Shown: positions 49,012-59,676, counted from the first letter of the stretch. The stretch: DNA of 64,000 nucleotides from Haemophilus paracuniculus (GCF_002015115.1 NZ_MUYA01000001.1:1-64000), one strand, 5' to 3'. Notes: generated by a model not told the origin, from the sequence alone. Program-made: numbers and translations.

Positions 49012-49251
49012 ATGACAGATTTAACCGTGCATCACACCCTAGACACCCTCGGGCTACGCTGCCCCGAGCCAGTAATGCTCACCCGCAAAACCATTCGCAA
49101 TATGGCAGAGGGCGAGATTTTGCTGATTATAGCGGACGATCCCGCCACGACAAGGGATATTCCAAGTTTTTGTCAATTTATGGATCACCAGCTACTCAAA
49201 AGCGAAGTCGCACAAGCCCCGTATCGGTATTGGGTCAAGAAAGGGTTGTGA
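49012..49251 (+). CDS. tusA: sulfur carrier protein TusA
   Basis: A 79-residue protein with the TusA core [20 protein letters not shown]; the Cys of RCPEP carries the persulfide from IscS to TusBCD for 2-thiouridine tRNA modification. ATG 49012 follows TGAGGAAAAGA. It is divergent from pepQ, 33 bp apart. Confidence 0.94.
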   Translation: MTDLTVHHTLDTLGLRCPEPVMLTRKTIRNMAEGEILLIIADDPATTRDIPSFCQFMDHQLLKSEVAQAPYRYWVKKGL

Positions 49252-49283
49252 TTGTGAGATCAATTTTTACTGTCTGAGCATAG

Positions 49284-49352
49284 GTAGGGACGCCACGCTG
49301 GCGTCCCCATAAATTTTCGTACATTTCGGGACGCGAACATTGTGTCCCTACG
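49284..49352. repeat. GGGACGC-type palindromic repeat pair
   Basis: A perfect palindrome with arms GGGACGCCA/TGGCGTCCC around CGC (49287-49307) is followed by a related hairpin, GGGACGCGA...TGTGTCCC (49328-49348). Both modules recur in another order at 58562-58610. Confidence 0.75.
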
Positions 49353-49365
49353 TTTGGTTTATTCA

Positions 49366-49401
49366 ACAAGCGGTGAAATTTTGAAAAATCTCACCGCTTG
49401 T
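49366..49401 (-). terminator. inverted uptake pair after rraB
   Basis: ACAAGCGGTGA and TCACCGCTTGT (11-bp arms) enclose an AT-rich loop just beyond the rraB stop; likely terminator. Confidence 0.6.
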
Positions 49402-49419
49402 ATTCTAAGTTAGATGAAA

Positions 49420-49845
49420 TTATCGTCTTTCATCCTCAAAATCATCATCATCTTCGTCAAAAAACTCACCGTCGTCGCCGTATTCGTCTTCATCGCTGTT
49501 TGGGTCTTCAAAATACGTGCCCCAACCTTCGTATTCGGCACCTGCTTTTTCGATTAACGGCAGTAATTCTTTTTGTTGGGCGGTGATTAAATTGGCATCT
49601 AATTTAATTTCGCTGACAATATCGCACACGAAAATAATTTTGCCGTTTTCTTCTTCCACTTCTTCCGCTTCGGAAATTTCGTAGCCGAGTCTATAAGCGT
49701 CCACCACTAATTTCTCTAATTTATCAAAATCACGGTGGGCGACGTGGTGTTCGATAATATAAAGGGCATCTGGATCAGAGCCGTCTTTTAATAAATTTTC
49801 GATGATTTTATCGGTTTCTTGTTTGAGAGTGTTTAAATCGTACAT
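49420..49845 (-). CDS. rraB: ribonuclease E inhibitor RraB
   Basis: A 141-residue acidic protein matching RraB: DGSDPDALYIIEHHVA near residue 22, EYEGWGTYFEDP near 105 and a long Asp/Glu tail. RraB binds RNase E and alters decay of a subset of mRNAs. It lies 11 bp after the GT80 gene at the end of a tight minus-strand cluster. Confidence 0.92.
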   Translation of the reverse strand: MYDLNTLKQETDKIIENLLKDGSDPDALYIIEHHVAHRDFDKLEKLVVDAYRLGYEISEAEEVEEENGKIIFVCDIVSEIKLDANLITAQQKELLPLIEKAGAEYEGWGTYFEDPNSDEDEYGDDGEFFDEDDDDFEDERR

Positions 49846-49856
49846 TTTTTTGTTCC

Positions 49857-51050
49857 TTATGAATTAAATTCAGTGAAATAATGGGTTTTATCTGCTATCG
49901 TATAACCTAATTTAATCATTACGTTCAGAAAATTAAGTTGTGTTTGATATAAATCATTCGTTTTATTTAATTGGTAATTATTTGTTGTCATAAAAATAAG
50001 ATCGGCTATTTTTTCAGAAGAAAATTGAAAATGAATGGTACTCGCAAAACCGCCAATCAATTTTACGTCTAATCCTAATAATAGCAAAACCTCCAATGGA
50101 ATATTGTCGGGTAGATAGATTAATTTTCCTTGATAATGCTCTTTTATCTTTTCGTTAATTTGAGATGAGTGAGGGTGTCCTTTATAACAAGCCACATATT
50201 CTTGCCCAATATAGAATTTTCCTGTTGGGAAAAGATATTGTTCTAAAAGATTAAAATGTAATCTTTCAAATTCTATTAAACGTTGTTTATCGTCATCAAA
50301 GATAGCCGAACCAATAAATATAAAGAACGCATATTGGTAAGAGGCTTTAATCAATTTCTCAACATTTTCTCTGATGAGACCGATTATTTCTAAAATAATA
50401 TCCTGTTGCAATTTTGATAATTTTTGAAAACGAGAAAAATCGATTAAGGAATGATTTTTTAGGTACTCTTTTAAAGGTAAAAGAGCATTTTGTGTCAGTA
50501 TATCTGTATTTAGAAGATGATAAGTTGTAGGGTAAATCATTCCCCATTGATAACGGAAAATACTATAATCAGAAATAATAATGTTTTGTCCTTTCAGTTG
50601 CTGTTGTGCTAATTGATCAGCAAGATATTTAGGTTTTTCGGACAGATCATTTAATTTTGCGACACCTTCAGCACCATCATCATAGAAATGTAATGAAACA
50701 TTAGCAATTTTTGTTCGATAGCCTTGAATAAGATGATGTAACGGTAAAAACATTTGTTGGCTATGAAATAAATTTAAATGAAAGCAGAGATTTAAAGGTT
50801 GCGTACTCTGTTCAAGTAATTCTGTAAATAATTGTTCAAATTGGGTTTGATCGCCTGCTTTTGCTTCACAAAAACGAATAATACCAGCAGGATAGCGATC
50901 AATAATGGTTTGAGGAATCGTAAAACGCCCCAAACCAAATAAGCGAATGGTAGTGGTATCTTGATAATTTTCTGCAAAATGTAGGAAATAATTTAGGCTA
51001 GGAATGGTGGCGTAATCTAAATAAATTTCCACATTTTGAATATTATTCAT
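49857..51050 (-). CDS. GT80-family sialyltransferase
   Basis: A 397-residue CMP-sialic-acid-dependent transferase resembling Pasteurella/Haemophilus GT80 enzymes. The N-terminus [14 protein letters not shown] parallels known members. Catalytic motifs are present: YDDG (123-126), KGHP (290-293) and a GFAST segment (334-338) that contacts CMP. No signal peptide or membrane anchor is evident, so it is cytosolic, probably sialylating lipooligosaccharide. Linkage (alpha-2,3 or 2,6) cannot be read. ATG 51050 overlaps the engB stop by 8 nt. The gene is markedly AT-rich between housekeeping genes, suggesting lateral gain. Confidence 0.85.
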   Translation of the reverse strand: MNNIQNVEIYLDYATIPSLNYFLHFAENYQDTTTIRLFGLGRFTIPQTIIDRYPAGIIRFCEAKAGDQTQFEQLFTELLEQSTQPLNLCFHLNLFHSQQMFLPLHHLIQGYRTKIANVSLHFYDDGAEGVAKLNDLSEKPKYLADQLAQQQLKGQNIIISDYSIFRYQWGMIYPTTYHLLNTDILTQNALLPLKEYLKNHSLIDFSRFQKLSKLQQDIILEIIGLIRENVEKLIKASYQYAFFIFIGSAIFDDDKQRLIEFERLHFNLLEQYLFPTGKFYIGQEYVACYKGHPHSSQINEKIKEHYQGKLIYLPDNIPLEVLLLLGLDVKLIGGFASTIHFQFSSEKIADLIFMTTNNYQLNKTNDLYQTQLNFLNVMIKLGYTIADKTHYFTEFNS

Positions 51051-51660
51051 TGTCTGCATAGACTTCACTAAACCACAAATCCAACTTCGCCGAAAGTTTA
51101 TCAATCCCGATTTTATTTAAGGCGGAATAGGCTTCCACTTGAATATCGCCTTGGAAAGGCAAAATCGCTTCTCGCACCATTTTGACGGTTTTACTGCGAC
51201 CGCTTTGGCTGAGTTTATCGGCTTTGGTTAAGAGTAATAATACGGGTAATTCGGCGGAAACTGCCCATTCGATCATCTGTTGATCGAGGTCTTTCAAGGG
51301 GTGGCGAATGTCCATTAGGATCACCACGCCTCGCAAGCATTGGCGTTTTTGTAGATATTCGCCGAGGGCTTTTTGCCATTGAATTTTCATCTGCTCTGGC
51401 ACGGCAGCGTAGCCGTAACCTGGTAAATCGACCAACTTGCAATTTGGCTCAACTTCAAACAGGTTGATCAGCTGGGTTCGTCCTGGGGTTTTTGAGGTGC
51501 GAGCAAGGCTTTTTTGGTTGGTTAAAGCGTTGAGAGCCGTTGATTTACCTGCGTTGGAACGCCCTGCAAAGGCGATTTCCACCCCGCTGTCTTCGGGTAA
51601 GTGGCGAATATCGGGGGCGGAGGTTAAAAAGTGGGTTTTATGGTAATTCAGTTTCATCAT
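51043..51660 (-). CDS. engB: ribosome biogenesis GTPase EngB/YsxC
   Basis: A 205-residue essential GTPase assisting 50S assembly. P-loop GRSNAGKS (33-40), TPGRTQ switch, DLPGYGYA G3 and TKAD G4 are all present. It lies one base after the DUF805 gene and overlaps the sialyltransferase start. Confidence 0.96.
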   Translation of the reverse strand: MMKLNYHKTHFLTSAPDIRHLPEDSGVEIAFAGRSNAGKSTALNALTNQKSLARTSKTPGRTQLINLFEVEPNCKLVDLPGYGYAAVPEQMKIQWQKALGEYLQKRQCLRGVVILMDIRHPLKDLDQQMIEWAVSAELPVLLLLTKADKLSQSGRSKTVKMVREAILPFQGDIQVEAYSALNKIGIDKLSAKLDLWFSEVYADNE

Positions 51661-51661
51661 T

Positions 51662-52078
51662 TTATTTTAATTTTAGGCTAAGTCCTTGATCGCCAAAGCG
51701 ATTGGGTTCGTTCATTCCTTTAAATCCGCCCCATTCGAGCAGTAACATTGTGCCGATAAACATTGGCATTGCGATGCCGAGTAGCCACGCCATTGTGCCT
51801 TGGGCGGAAAGGGACGCACCATAACACAATATCGGCACAAATACCATTAGCACCGCTTTGCCTGAGCGGTTGCGGTCGTGTAGGCGTTTGACGATCACGG
51901 CGGCGAGGCTGAACGCCGATACCGCCAACGGCACGAGGGAAAACCACGAGAAAGCGGTCAGATCCAACACAAAATTTGCCATTATGAACAAAAAGGCGAA
52001 GTTGATTGCCACGCCAATCCAAAAGCCTTGGCGGTTTAGGCGTCCGTTAAAGGAAAAAAGGGCTTTATACCAAATCAT
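51662..52078 (-). CDS. DUF805 family inner-membrane protein
   Basis: A 138-residue protein with about four hydrophobic helices, opening [18 protein letters not shown] and with RLHDRNRSG in the middle, both hallmarks of DUF805 (YhaH/YhaI-like). Function unknown. It is packed between the ZIP and engB genes with gaps of 3 and 1 bp. Confidence 0.85.
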   Translation of the reverse strand: MIWYKALFSFNGRLNRQGFWIGVAINFAFLFIMANFVLDLTAFSWFSLVPLAVSAFSLAAVIVKRLHDRNRSGKAVLMVFVPILCYGASLSAQGTMAWLLGIAMPMFIGTMLLLEWGGFKGMNEPNRFGDQGLSLKLK

Positions 52079-52081
52079 TGT

Positions 52082-52909
52082 TTATCCTAATGCAACGTCT
52101 AACACCATCATCACCACAAAGCCGATCATCAAGCCGAGGGTGGCGATGTCGGTGTTGCCACCACTTTGTGATTCGGGGATCAGTTCTTCCACCACCACGA
52201 AAATCATCGCCCCTGCGGCAAAGGTGAGGGCGTAAGGCAGAATGGCAGTCATCGACATTACGAACGCCGCCCCAATCACGGCAGCGACAGGCTCAACAAT
52301 CGCCGATAACGATCCCCAGACAAACGCATTCCAACGGCTTTTGCCCTCACCACGAATGGGCAACGAAAGGGAAGATCCCTCAGGAATGTTTTGAATGCCG
52401 ATTCCGATTGCCAAGCCAATCGCCCCCATTAGTGCCGTTTGATCGCCGAGGTTTGAGGCTAATGCCCCGAAGGTAACGCCAATCGCCAAGCCTTCTGGAA
52501 TGTTGTGAATGGTAATCGCCAAAAAGAGCAAGGCAGATTTTGAGAGCTTTTTCTTAAATTGAGGCGAACCTTCCGCTTCTTCAATCGGCTTATCAAGGTG
52601 CAAGTGGGGGACGATATAGTCGATGGCTCGCAAAAATAGTCCGCCTAATAAAAAGCCGACCGCCGCTGGAAACCAGCTATAACTGCCGTAAGTCGGTTCC
52701 GCAAATTCAAGGGCGGGGCTAATCAGCGACCAAAACGAAGCGGCTATCATCACGCCTGCCGCAAAGCCCATCATCGTATCCAGCAGTTTGCGATTGACGG
52801 TTTTGAAAAAATAGACAAATGCTGAACCGAAAATGGTACAGCCCCAAGTGAACAACCCTGCGATAAAGGCTTGCATCACGGGGTGTAGCGATAAAAAATA
52901 ATCAAACAT
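52082..52909 (-). CDS. ZIP-family divalent metal transporter
   Basis: A 275-residue membrane protein with the ZIP metal site on helices 4 and 5 (TIHNIPEGLAIGV and GIQNIPEGSSLSL) plus VVEELIPES in a later helix. GufA/ZupT-like importers or exporters carry zinc, iron or manganese; specificity is not readable. First gene of the ZIP-DUF805-engB-GT80-rraB cluster. Confidence 0.9.
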   Translation of the reverse strand: MFDYFLSLHPVMQAFIAGLFTWGCTIFGSAFVYFFKTVNRKLLDTMMGFAAGVMIAASFWSLISPALEFAEPTYGSYSWFPAAVGFLLGGLFLRAIDYIVPHLHLDKPIEEAEGSPQFKKKLSKSALLFLAITIHNIPEGLAIGVTFGALASNLGDQTALMGAIGLAIGIGIQNIPEGSSLSLPIRGEGKSRWNAFVWGSLSAIVEPVAAVIGAAFVMSMTAILPYALTFAAGAMIFVVVEELIPESQSGGNTDIATLGLMIGFVVMMVLDVALG

Positions 52910-53009
52910 TTTGTTCCCTTATAAATGAGGGTTGAAAAGTGCGGTTAGTTTAGCAGATTTGCCCCGTGCAAGGGGTGGGATTTTAGGGAATTTTTGTAAA
53001 GGAAGAAAA

Positions 53010-53034
53010 AAGGGAACTTAATGAAGTTCCCTTA
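53010..53034 (-). terminator. terminator after ilvD
   Basis: On the minus strand AAGGGAACTT and AAGTTCCCTT pair around a short loop, followed by a T-run. Confidence 0.8.
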
Positions 53035-53047
53035 ATAAAATTAGGCA

Positions 53048-54883
53048 TTAGAGTTTGGTTTTATCTCGCACCGCCCCTTTGTCTGCTGAGGTGGCGAAGT
53101 GTCCGAATACTTTGAGGGCAAAGGAAACTTCACGTAGGCGGTTGGCAGGTTGCCAGCCTTTTTGATCTTGCTCGGTTCGGCGTTGAGCGAGTTCTTCGGC
53201 AGGTACGACTAATTCAATAGAACGATTTGGAATATCAATCGCAATGGTGTCGCCGTCTTTGACTAAGCCGATCATACCGCCCGCCGCTGCTTCTGGGGAA
53301 ACGTGTCCGATTGACAAGCCTGATGTGCCGCCCGAGAAACGCCCGTCCGTCAATAAAGCACAAGCCTTGCCTAAGCCCATTGATTTGAGGTAGCTGGTTG
53401 GGTAGAGCATTTCTTGCATACCCGGCCCACCTTTCGGACCTTCGTAGCGAATGACGACGACGTTGCCTGCTTGTACTTTACCGCCCAAAATGCCTGCTAC
53501 CGCATCTTCTTGGCTTTCAAACACAATCGCCGTTCCCGTAAATTTGAGGATTGACTCGTCCACCCCTGCGGTTTTAACGATACAACCATTTTCCGCAAGG
53601 TTGCCCGACAACATTGCCAAACCACCGTCTTGGCTATACGCAAATTGCTTACTGCGGATACAGCCATTTTCACGGTCATTATCCACCGTATCCCAACGGC
53701 AATCTTGCGAGAAGGCTTGGGTCGTGCGAATGCCCGCTGGCCCTGCACGGAAGAATTTATGTACGCTTTCATCTTGGGTCAGCATAATGTCGTATTTGGC
53801 GATCTGCTCGGCAAGGCTCATTCCCAATACGGTGCGAGTTTGGTTGTGCAACAAGTTGGCACGATCCAATTCGCCCAAAATCGCCATAATACCGCCTGCA
53901 CGATGCACATCTTCCATATGATATTTGGCGGTGTTCGGGGCAACTTTGCTTAAACACGGCACGACACGCGACAAGCGGTCAATATCCGCCATTGTGAAAT
54001 CCACTTCCGCTTCTTGGGCGGCGGCGAGTAGGTGCAATACGGTGTTGGTTGAGCCACCCATTGCAATATCTAAGCTCATCGCATTTTCAAAGGCATCTTT
54101 GGTGGCGATTGAGCGAGGCAACACCGAGTAATCATCTTGCTCATAATAGCGTTTGCACAATTCCACGATCTGCTTACCTGCATCTAAGAAAAGCTGTTTG
54201 CGGTCAGCGTGGGTGGCAAGGCACGAGCCATTACCTGGTAAGCTCAGCCCGAGAGCTTCGGTCAAGCAGTTCATCGAGTTAGCGGTAAACATTCCCGAGC
54301 AAGATCCGCAAGTTGGGCAGGCGGAACGTTCAATCGCATCGACATCAGCATCCGACACATTTTGGTTGGCACTTTGGATCATCGCATCAACAAGGTCTAA
54401 TTTGATGATTTGATCGGATAATTTGGTTTTACCTGCTTCCATTGGGCCACCAGAAACAAACACAGTTGGAATGTTTAGGCGTAACGCTGCCATTAACATT
54501 CCTGGGGTAATTTTGTCGCAGTTGGAAATGCAGACCATTGCATCCGCACAATGGGCATTGACCATATATTCTACGCTGTCGGCGATTAAATCACGGCTTG
54601 GCAATGAGTAAAGCATACCGCCGTGTCCCATTGCGATCCCGTCATCGACGGCAATCGTATTAAACTCTTTCGCCACTCCACCTGCTTGCTCGATCTGCTC
54701 GGCAACCATCTGCCCCAAATCTTTCAAATGCACGTGGCCTGGCACAAATTGAGTAAAGGAATTAACCACCGCAATAATCGGCTTTCCAAAATCGTTTTCT
54801 TTCATTCCAGTGGCACGCCACAAGGCTCTTGCCCCTGCCATATTGCGACCTTGGGTGGAAGTCGCAGAACGTAATTTAGGCAT
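53048..54883 (-). CDS. ilvD: dihydroxy-acid dehydratase
   Basis: A 611-residue Fe-S dehydratase for valine and isoleucine synthesis. The [12 protein letters not shown] (119-130) and [19 protein letters not shown] segments hold cluster cysteines; [11 protein letters not shown] is near the C-terminus. It follows ilvGM at 290 bp, with a repeat element in between. ilvE and ilvA are not here. Confidence 0.97.
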   Translation of the reverse strand: MPKLRSATSTQGRNMAGARALWRATGMKENDFGKPIIAVVNSFTQFVPGHVHLKDLGQMVAEQIEQAGGVAKEFNTIAVDDGIAMGHGGMLYSLPSRDLIADSVEYMVNAHCADAMVCISNCDKITPGMLMAALRLNIPTVFVSGGPMEAGKTKLSDQIIKLDLVDAMIQSANQNVSDADVDAIERSACPTCGSCSGMFTANSMNCLTEALGLSLPGNGSCLATHADRKQLFLDAGKQIVELCKRYYEQDDYSVLPRSIATKDAFENAMSLDIAMGGSTNTVLHLLAAAQEAEVDFTMADIDRLSRVVPCLSKVAPNTAKYHMEDVHRAGGIMAILGELDRANLLHNQTRTVLGMSLAEQIAKYDIMLTQDESVHKFFRAGPAGIRTTQAFSQDCRWDTVDNDRENGCIRSKQFAYSQDGGLAMLSGNLAENGCIVKTAGVDESILKFTGTAIVFESQEDAVAGILGGKVQAGNVVVIRYEGPKGGPGMQEMLYPTSYLKSMGLGKACALLTDGRFSGGTSGLSIGHVSPEAAAGGMIGLVKDGDTIAIDIPNRSIELVVPAEELAQRRTEQDQKGWQPANRLREVSFALKVFGHFATSADKGAVRDKTKL

Positions 54884-54914
54884 AATCTCTCCAAATTTAT
54901 GTTGTGTTTAGATT

Positions 54915-55096
54915 GTTACTTTTTCTTTGCGTTGCCAAAGAAAAAGTAACCAAAAAGAAAGGCAACCCGAACATTTTGCTTTGTTTCGCTTGTTGCTAAT
55001 TTCTACGGTCGATTTGTAAACTCGCCTACTGCGTAGGCTCAAACAGTACAAATCGCCCTTGAAATTGACGCAACCACTCAACGCAAAATGACGGGG
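54915..55096 (-). repeat. 180-bp palindromic element, copy D (inverted)
   Basis: The reverse complement matches copies A and C: the TTACTTTTTCTTTG hairpin first, then the GCGAAAC arm, GGCGAGTTTAC...GTACTGTTTGAGCC and the CATTTTGCGTTGA end. It fills the ilvM-ilvD gap, with arm changes (e.g. GGCGATTTGTA/TACAAATCGACC) that keep pairing. Confidence 0.85.
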
Positions 55097-55139
55097 AAAA
55101 AATCGGTCAGGTAATTGCGAATCTTACCGCTTGTATTTC

Positions 55140-55163
55140 AAACCCGTCGATTTCGACGGGTTT
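55140..55163. other. stem-loop after ilvM
   Basis: AAACCCGTCGA and TCGACGGGTTT pair perfectly around 2 nt, 11 bp past the ilvM stop; no U-run on the minus strand, so termination is uncertain. Confidence 0.5.
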
Positions 55164-55173
55164 AAGGTCTTTG

Positions 55174-55398
55174 TTATTTTATCACCTCAACCTCAGCCAC
55201 ATCAGGTAATTTCACCAGCTGATTAACCAGCAAATCAATCGCCCTTTCACTTCGCACTTCGGCGGTAACCTGAACCTGCTTTCCGTCAATTTTTGCTTGT
55301 AAATCAACCACTTCAAAACCACGGTGGCGAATCACGCGTAGTAAGCGTTCGAGAGTTTCAGGGCGGTGGTTGGCGGTAATGGTTAAACGAGTTTGCAT
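55174..55398 (-). CDS. ilvM: acetolactate synthase II regulatory subunit
   Basis: A 74-residue ACT-domain protein (LTITANHRPETLERLLRVIRH) matching IlvM in length. It stabilises and activates IlvG. Its ATG is one base after the ilvG stop. Confidence 0.92.
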   Translation of the reverse strand: MQTRLTITANHRPETLERLLRVIRHRGFEVVDLQAKIDGKQVQVTAEVRSERAIDLLVNQLVKLPDVAEVEVIK

Positions 55399-55399
55399 T

Positions 55400-57058
55400 T
55401 TAGTTTTCCCCCTGTTGTTCGATCATATCCGCATTGCACGCATTCGGTGGCACGAGCGGCCAGACATTTTCTTCGTTTGGAATACAAACGTGCAATAAAT
55501 AGGCAGTTTTAGCGTTGAGCAAGCGGTCTAATCCGTCTGAAACTTCGCTCGCTTTTTCAATCCGTTCGGCAGGAATGTCGAACGCTTTGGCGAGGGTTAC
55601 AAAATCTGGGTTGTCGTCCAAAATCGTTTCACTATGGCGACCTTTGAAGAACAAGGATTGCCATTGACGCACCATTCCGAGGCGTTGGTTGTCGATCAGC
55701 AAAATTTTGATCGGCAAGTTGGCACGTTTGATCGAGCCAAATTCTTGAATGTTCATCATCAACGAGCCGTCCCCCGTAATCAAAATCACAGGATCTTGCG
55801 GACGGGCTTTCGCTACGCCCACCGCCGCTGGCAAGCCGAAGCCCATAGTGCCAAGCCCGGCGGACGTGAGGTAATTTTCAGGGGCGTAATGTTTGATATG
55901 TTGTGCCGACCACATTTGATGCTGCCCCACATCGGTGGTGATCACCGCATTTTGCGGTTTGCGTTGGGAAAGGGTGTTGAGCATCGCCCACGCATCAATC
56001 GGGCGATCCCCTTGATTTTCTTGATATTTAAAATCAAATTCCGCTTTGAGCTGGCAGATTTTTTCACGCCATTCGTCAATCGCAAGCGGTTGGTTGAGGG
56101 CGGAAATTGCCTCGATCAAATCCCCCTGCAACGGCACGTTTGCACGGCGTAATTTGTGGATTTCCGCCACATCAATATCGGCGTGGATCACTTTCGCATT
56201 TGGGGCGAAGGTGTCGAGTTTGCCCGTTACTCGGTCGTCAAATCTTGCCCCGAGGGCGATCAACAAATCACACTCTTGCACCGCCAAATTCGCCGCTTTG
56301 GTGCCGTGCATTCCGATCATTCCCAAATAGAGCGGATGATCGGGATCGAGCGAACCCAAGCCTTTCAGGGTTGAAACGCAAGGCACATTGGCATTTTTTT
56401 GCAGGGATCGCACCGCTTGCACCGCCCCTGCCATTCCAACCCCACCGCCGACATACACAATCGGGCGTTTCGCTTGGGCGAGCAGGGCTTGGGCTTCGGC
56501 TAATTTTTGTGGATCTTGGGCAGGGGGCGAAATTTTCGGATAACTGACCCCTTGTAAAGCGGTTTCCGCCACTTGAATATCCTTTGGAATATCGACCAAC
56601 ACCGGTCCTGGGCGACCACTTTGGGCGATTTGGAACGCTTGGGCGATAATTTCAGGCAATTCATCAATGTTTTGCACAATAAAACTGTGCTTGGTGCAAC
56701 CGAGGGACAAGCCCAACACATCAACCTCTTGGAATGCGTCCGTGCCGATAAAGGGCGAGGCAACCTGCCCCGTGATCGCCACAATCGGAATCGAATCCAA
56801 CAAGGCATCCGCCAAGCCTGTAATCAGGTTAGTCGCCCCTGGCCCCGAAGTCGCAATGCACACCCCCACTTGGTTGGTGGAACGAGCGTAGCCGATCGCC
56901 GCAATCGCCGCCCCCTGTTCGTTACGGCAGAGTAGATGATCAATGCCCGAATCATAAATCGCATCGTAAACGGGCATAATCGCCCCACCAGGGTAGCCGA
57001 AAAGTTGCGTAACCCCTTGGGCTTTCAAACATTCAATGACTAAATTTGCACCATTCAT
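55400..57058 (-). CDS. ilvG: acetolactate synthase II catalytic subunit
   Basis: A 552-residue ThDP enzyme forming acetolactate or acetohydroxybutyrate. It contains [14 protein letters not shown], the catalytic Glu region RNEQGAAI (residues 41-48) and ThDP motif [12 protein letters not shown] near 435. It is intact, unlike the frameshifted ilvG of E. coli K-12. No leader peptide or attenuator was found in the 151 bp upstream. Confidence 0.96.
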   Translation of the reverse strand: MNGANLVIECLKAQGVTQLFGYPGGAIMPVYDAIYDSGIDHLLCRNEQGAAIAAIGYARSTNQVGVCIATSGPGATNLITGLADALLDSIPIVAITGQVASPFIGTDAFQEVDVLGLSLGCTKHSFIVQNIDELPEIIAQAFQIAQSGRPGPVLVDIPKDIQVAETALQGVSYPKISPPAQDPQKLAEAQALLAQAKRPIVYVGGGVGMAGAVQAVRSLQKNANVPCVSTLKGLGSLDPDHPLYLGMIGMHGTKAANLAVQECDLLIALGARFDDRVTGKLDTFAPNAKVIHADIDVAEIHKLRRANVPLQGDLIEAISALNQPLAIDEWREKICQLKAEFDFKYQENQGDRPIDAWAMLNTLSQRKPQNAVITTDVGQHQMWSAQHIKHYAPENYLTSAGLGTMGFGLPAAVGVAKARPQDPVILITGDGSLMMNIQEFGSIKRANLPIKILLIDNQRLGMVRQWQSLFFKGRHSETILDDNPDFVTLAKAFDIPAERIEKASEVSDGLDRLLNAKTAYLLHVCIPNEENVWPLVPPNACNADMIEQQGEN

Positions 57059-57209
57059 TTGATGTTGTGTCCTATTTTTTGTAAATCTTGTGTGAAAGTC
57101 GCTATTGATAGCATATATTTTGCCAATTTTGAATATCTTTCGGCGAAAAGGTTGAAAATCACCAAATTAGCACCATTTTTTCGCCTCATTTTTCCAATAA
57201 GGACACCCT

Positions 57210-57677
57210 ATGCCAATCCTGATTTTTCTGCTCGCCATTTTCTTCTACATTTACGCTGAAATTTCCCTGCTCGTCTTTATCGGCTCGAATTTGGGCGTAA
57301 TCCCCTTGATTTTCTTGATGATCGGCATTTCAGTCGCAGGCTTATGGCTGATTAAATTGCGAGGGGCATTCACCCTACTCGCCATTCGCCAACAACTCAG
57401 CGAGGGCAAAATCCCGACCCAAGCGGTCATTTCCTCGCTCTTTTTTGCGATCGCAGGCGTATTATTGCTGATTCCAGGTTTTTTAAGCGATATTTTGGCG
57501 ATCATTTTGATCCTACCCCCAACCCGCAAACTCACCGAAGCCTACCTCTTTAAGTTTTTGAAAACAAAGGTCAATTTCGCCTTTTTCCGCTCATCGCCAA
57601 ACCAACCCCATTCCCAATCCACCGTTTTTGACGCAGAATTTGAAAAACAACAGGATTCGGATAAGTGGATTAAATAA
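57210..57677 (+). CDS. fxsA: FxsA-family membrane protein
   Basis: A 155-residue protein with hydrophobic segments near the N-terminus and centre (IYAEISLLVFIG, LLLIPGFLSDILAI) characteristic of FxsA, known for affecting F-plasmid exclusion of phage T7. AATAAGGACACC precedes the ATG. Its stop overlaps the next gene's ATG by one base. Confidence 0.9.
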   Translation: MPILIFLLAIFFYIYAEISLLVFIGSNLGVIPLIFLMIGISVAGLWLIKLRGAFTLLAIRQQLSEGKIPTQAVISSLFFAIAGVLLLIPGFLSDILAIILILPPTRKLTEAYLFKFLKTKVNFAFFRSSPNQPHSQSTVFDAEFEKQQDSDKWIK

Positions 57678-58516
57678 TGGAAAAACGAACAATCGCCCTA
57701 CTCAAAGTGCATAGCACCGCCGTGCTATTCGGCTTATCGGGGGTTTTTGGGGTGTTAATCGAAAGCGGGACGGACGTGCTGGTGTTCGGGCGAGCCGTTT
57801 TCGCTTTTCTTTTTTTGTGGATTTTCTTCAAAGCTCGGGGTAGCCGATTAACCCCACGAGAACTCGGCTTGCAACTGCTGTCGGGCATTTTGCTCGCGAC
57901 CCATTGGGTTACGTTTTATCTTGGCGTGAAAATCGGTGGCGTGGCAGTCGGCACACTCGGTTTCGCCAGCTTTCCTGCCTTTGTCACCCTGTTTGAAATG
58001 TTGGCGTTCAAAGAAAAATTGCACCTCAAAGAATACTTGCTGTTGCTTGCCATTTCGGTCGGATTAGTGATGATTACCCCCGCCTTTGAATTTGGCAATC
58101 AAACCACGCAGGGCTTACTGTGGGGCATTGCGTCTGCCGCCTCTTACGGCGTGCTTGCGGTGTTGAACCGTTTTAACGCGGGCAAATTATCTGGCACGGA
58201 AGCCAGCCTCTGGCAATATCTAGCGGTCGCTTTGGTGCTGTTCCCCGTAACCGCCCCACAACTGCCAACGGTTTCCCTTACGGATTGGGTTTGGATCGCC
58301 TGCGTTGGGTTATTTTGCACCACACTCGCCTACACCTTTTTTGTATCCAGCCTAGATACGATCAACGCCCGCACCGCTGCAATGATCATTTCCCTCGAAT
58401 CCGTCTATGCCATTGCGGTCGCGTGGATCTTACTCGGCGAACCCCCCACCCTCAAAATGCTCATCGGCGGGGCGATCATCATTCTCTCGGTGGCGTGGAC
58501 GAATTTGAAAAAATAA
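57677..58516 (+). CDS. EamA/DMT-superfamily transporter
   Basis: A 279-residue ten-helix exporter made of two EamA repeats (ending MITPAFEF and LSVAWTNL). Such carriers export amino acids or other metabolites; the substrate is not predictable. It overlaps fxsA by one base and is followed by repeat-rich sequence. Confidence 0.88.
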   Translation: MEKRTIALLKVHSTAVLFGLSGVFGVLIESGTDVLVFGRAVFAFLFLWIFFKARGSRLTPRELGLQLLSGILLATHWVTFYLGVKIGGVAVGTLGFASFPAFVTLFEMLAFKEKLHLKEYLLLLAISVGLVMITPAFEFGNQTTQGLLWGIASAASYGVLAVLNRFNAGKLSGTEASLWQYLAVALVLFPVTAPQLPTVSLTDWVWIACVGLFCTTLAYTFFVSSLDTINARTAAMIISLESVYAIAVAWILLGEPPTLKMLIGGAIIILSVAWTNLKK

Positions 58517-58561
58517 TCGCAAGGGGGATTTTGTGATATTTCGTGAAATCCTACCCCTTGT

Positions 58562-58610
58562 GGGATACGAGCATCGCGTCCCTACCGTAGGGACGCCACG
58601 CTGGCGTCCC
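58562..58610. repeat. GGGACGC-type palindromic repeat pair (second locus)
   Basis: A hairpin GGGATACGA...TCGCGTCCC (58562-58582) is followed by the same perfect palindrome as at 49287 (58590-58610). It sits next to inverted G-variant uptake-like sequences (58519 and 58542-58561) between the DMT gene and metR. Confidence 0.75.
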
Positions 58611-58746
58611 AAACAGCTAAACACCTTTCAAAAGCAAGCGGTAATATTTTGGAAATTTCACAGAACTTTCCGTTTTCCTTTATTACTTTCCTCTTTTCCA
58701 TTATGATTTTATTCAATCCAAACCCCAATTTATATGAATAAACTTA

Positions 58747-59676
58747 ATGAAACCAATTTTTCTTGAACTTCGCCACCTTAAAACCCTACTTGCCCTACGG
58801 GAAAGTGGCAGTGTGTCCCTTGCGGCTAAACGGGTGCATTTGACCCAATCGGCACTCTCACATCAAATTAAATTCCTTGAAGATCAATATGGGCTAACCC
58901 TGTTTGAACGCAAAACTCAGCCGATTCACTTTACTCCCGCAGGTGAACGCTTACTGAAACTTGCCGAGCAGATTTTTCCGAAAATTATTGAGGCGGAGCT
59001 GGAGCTCGCTCGTGTCAGACAGGGCGAAGTGGGGGAATTGCGGATTGCGGTGGAATGTCATACCTGCTTTGATTGGCTGATGCCTGCGATGGACACTTTC
59101 CGCCAAAGCTGGGCGTTGGTGGAACTGGATATTGTGTCAGGCTTCCACACTGACACCGTGGGGCTGCTACTCTCACACCGAGCCGATTGGGCGGTGGTTT
59201 CTGAAATGGAAGAGGTGGCGGGCATTGTTTACCAACCGCTCTTTTCCTACGAAATGGTGGCGATTTGCTCAAAGGATCATCCCCTCGCCCACAAGGAAAT
59301 TTGGACGGCGAACGATTTTCGTGATGAAACGCTAATTACCTACCCCGTGCCTGACGATATGTTGGATCTGCTACGCAAGGTGCTACACCCCACGGGCATC
59401 AACCCAACCCGCCGCACCAGCGAACTGACCATTGCGATTATCCAACTGGTGGCAAGCAAAAGAGGCGTAGCGGCGTTGCCTTACTGGGCGGTCAAACCCT
59501 ATTTGGAACGGGGCTATGTTGTGGCTCGCAAAATCACCGAACAAGGACTTTATAGCAACCTTTACGGGGCAATGCGAGAGGCGGACCAACACAACGCCTA
59601 CCTCACCGACTTCCACAACACCGTCAAAGCCCAAAGTTTCGCCACCTTGCCAGATTTATTGCCGTTGGAAATGTAG
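58747..59676 (+). CDS. metR: LysR-family regulator MetR
   Basis: A 309-residue LysR protein: N-terminal winged helix (SVSLAAKRVHLTQSALSHQI, about 18-37) and a substrate-binding domain with LRIAVECHTCFDWLMPAMD, close to the homocysteine-binding MetR signature. MetR controls metE and metH. Neither target gene is adjacent; a diverging operator pair is not evident. Confidence 0.88.
   Translation: MKPIFLELRHLKTLLALRESGSVSLAAKRVHLTQSALSHQIKFLEDQYGLTLFERKTQPIHFTPAGERLLKLAEQIFPKIIEAELELARVRQGEVGELRIAVECHTCFDWLMPAMDTFRQSWALVELDIVSGFHTDTVGLLLSHRADWAVVSEMEEVAGIVYQPLFSYEMVAICSKDHPLAHKEIWTANDFRDETLITYPVPDDMLDLLRKVLHPTGINPTRRTSELTIAIIQLVASKRGVAALPYWAVKPYLERGYVVARKITEQGLYSNLYGAMREADQHNAYLTDFHNTVKAQSFATLPDLLPLEM

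Noticed and set aside
57059..57209. ilv leader peptide/attenuator
   Set aside because: No run of branched-chain codons and no competing hairpins with a U-run were found upstream of ilvG.
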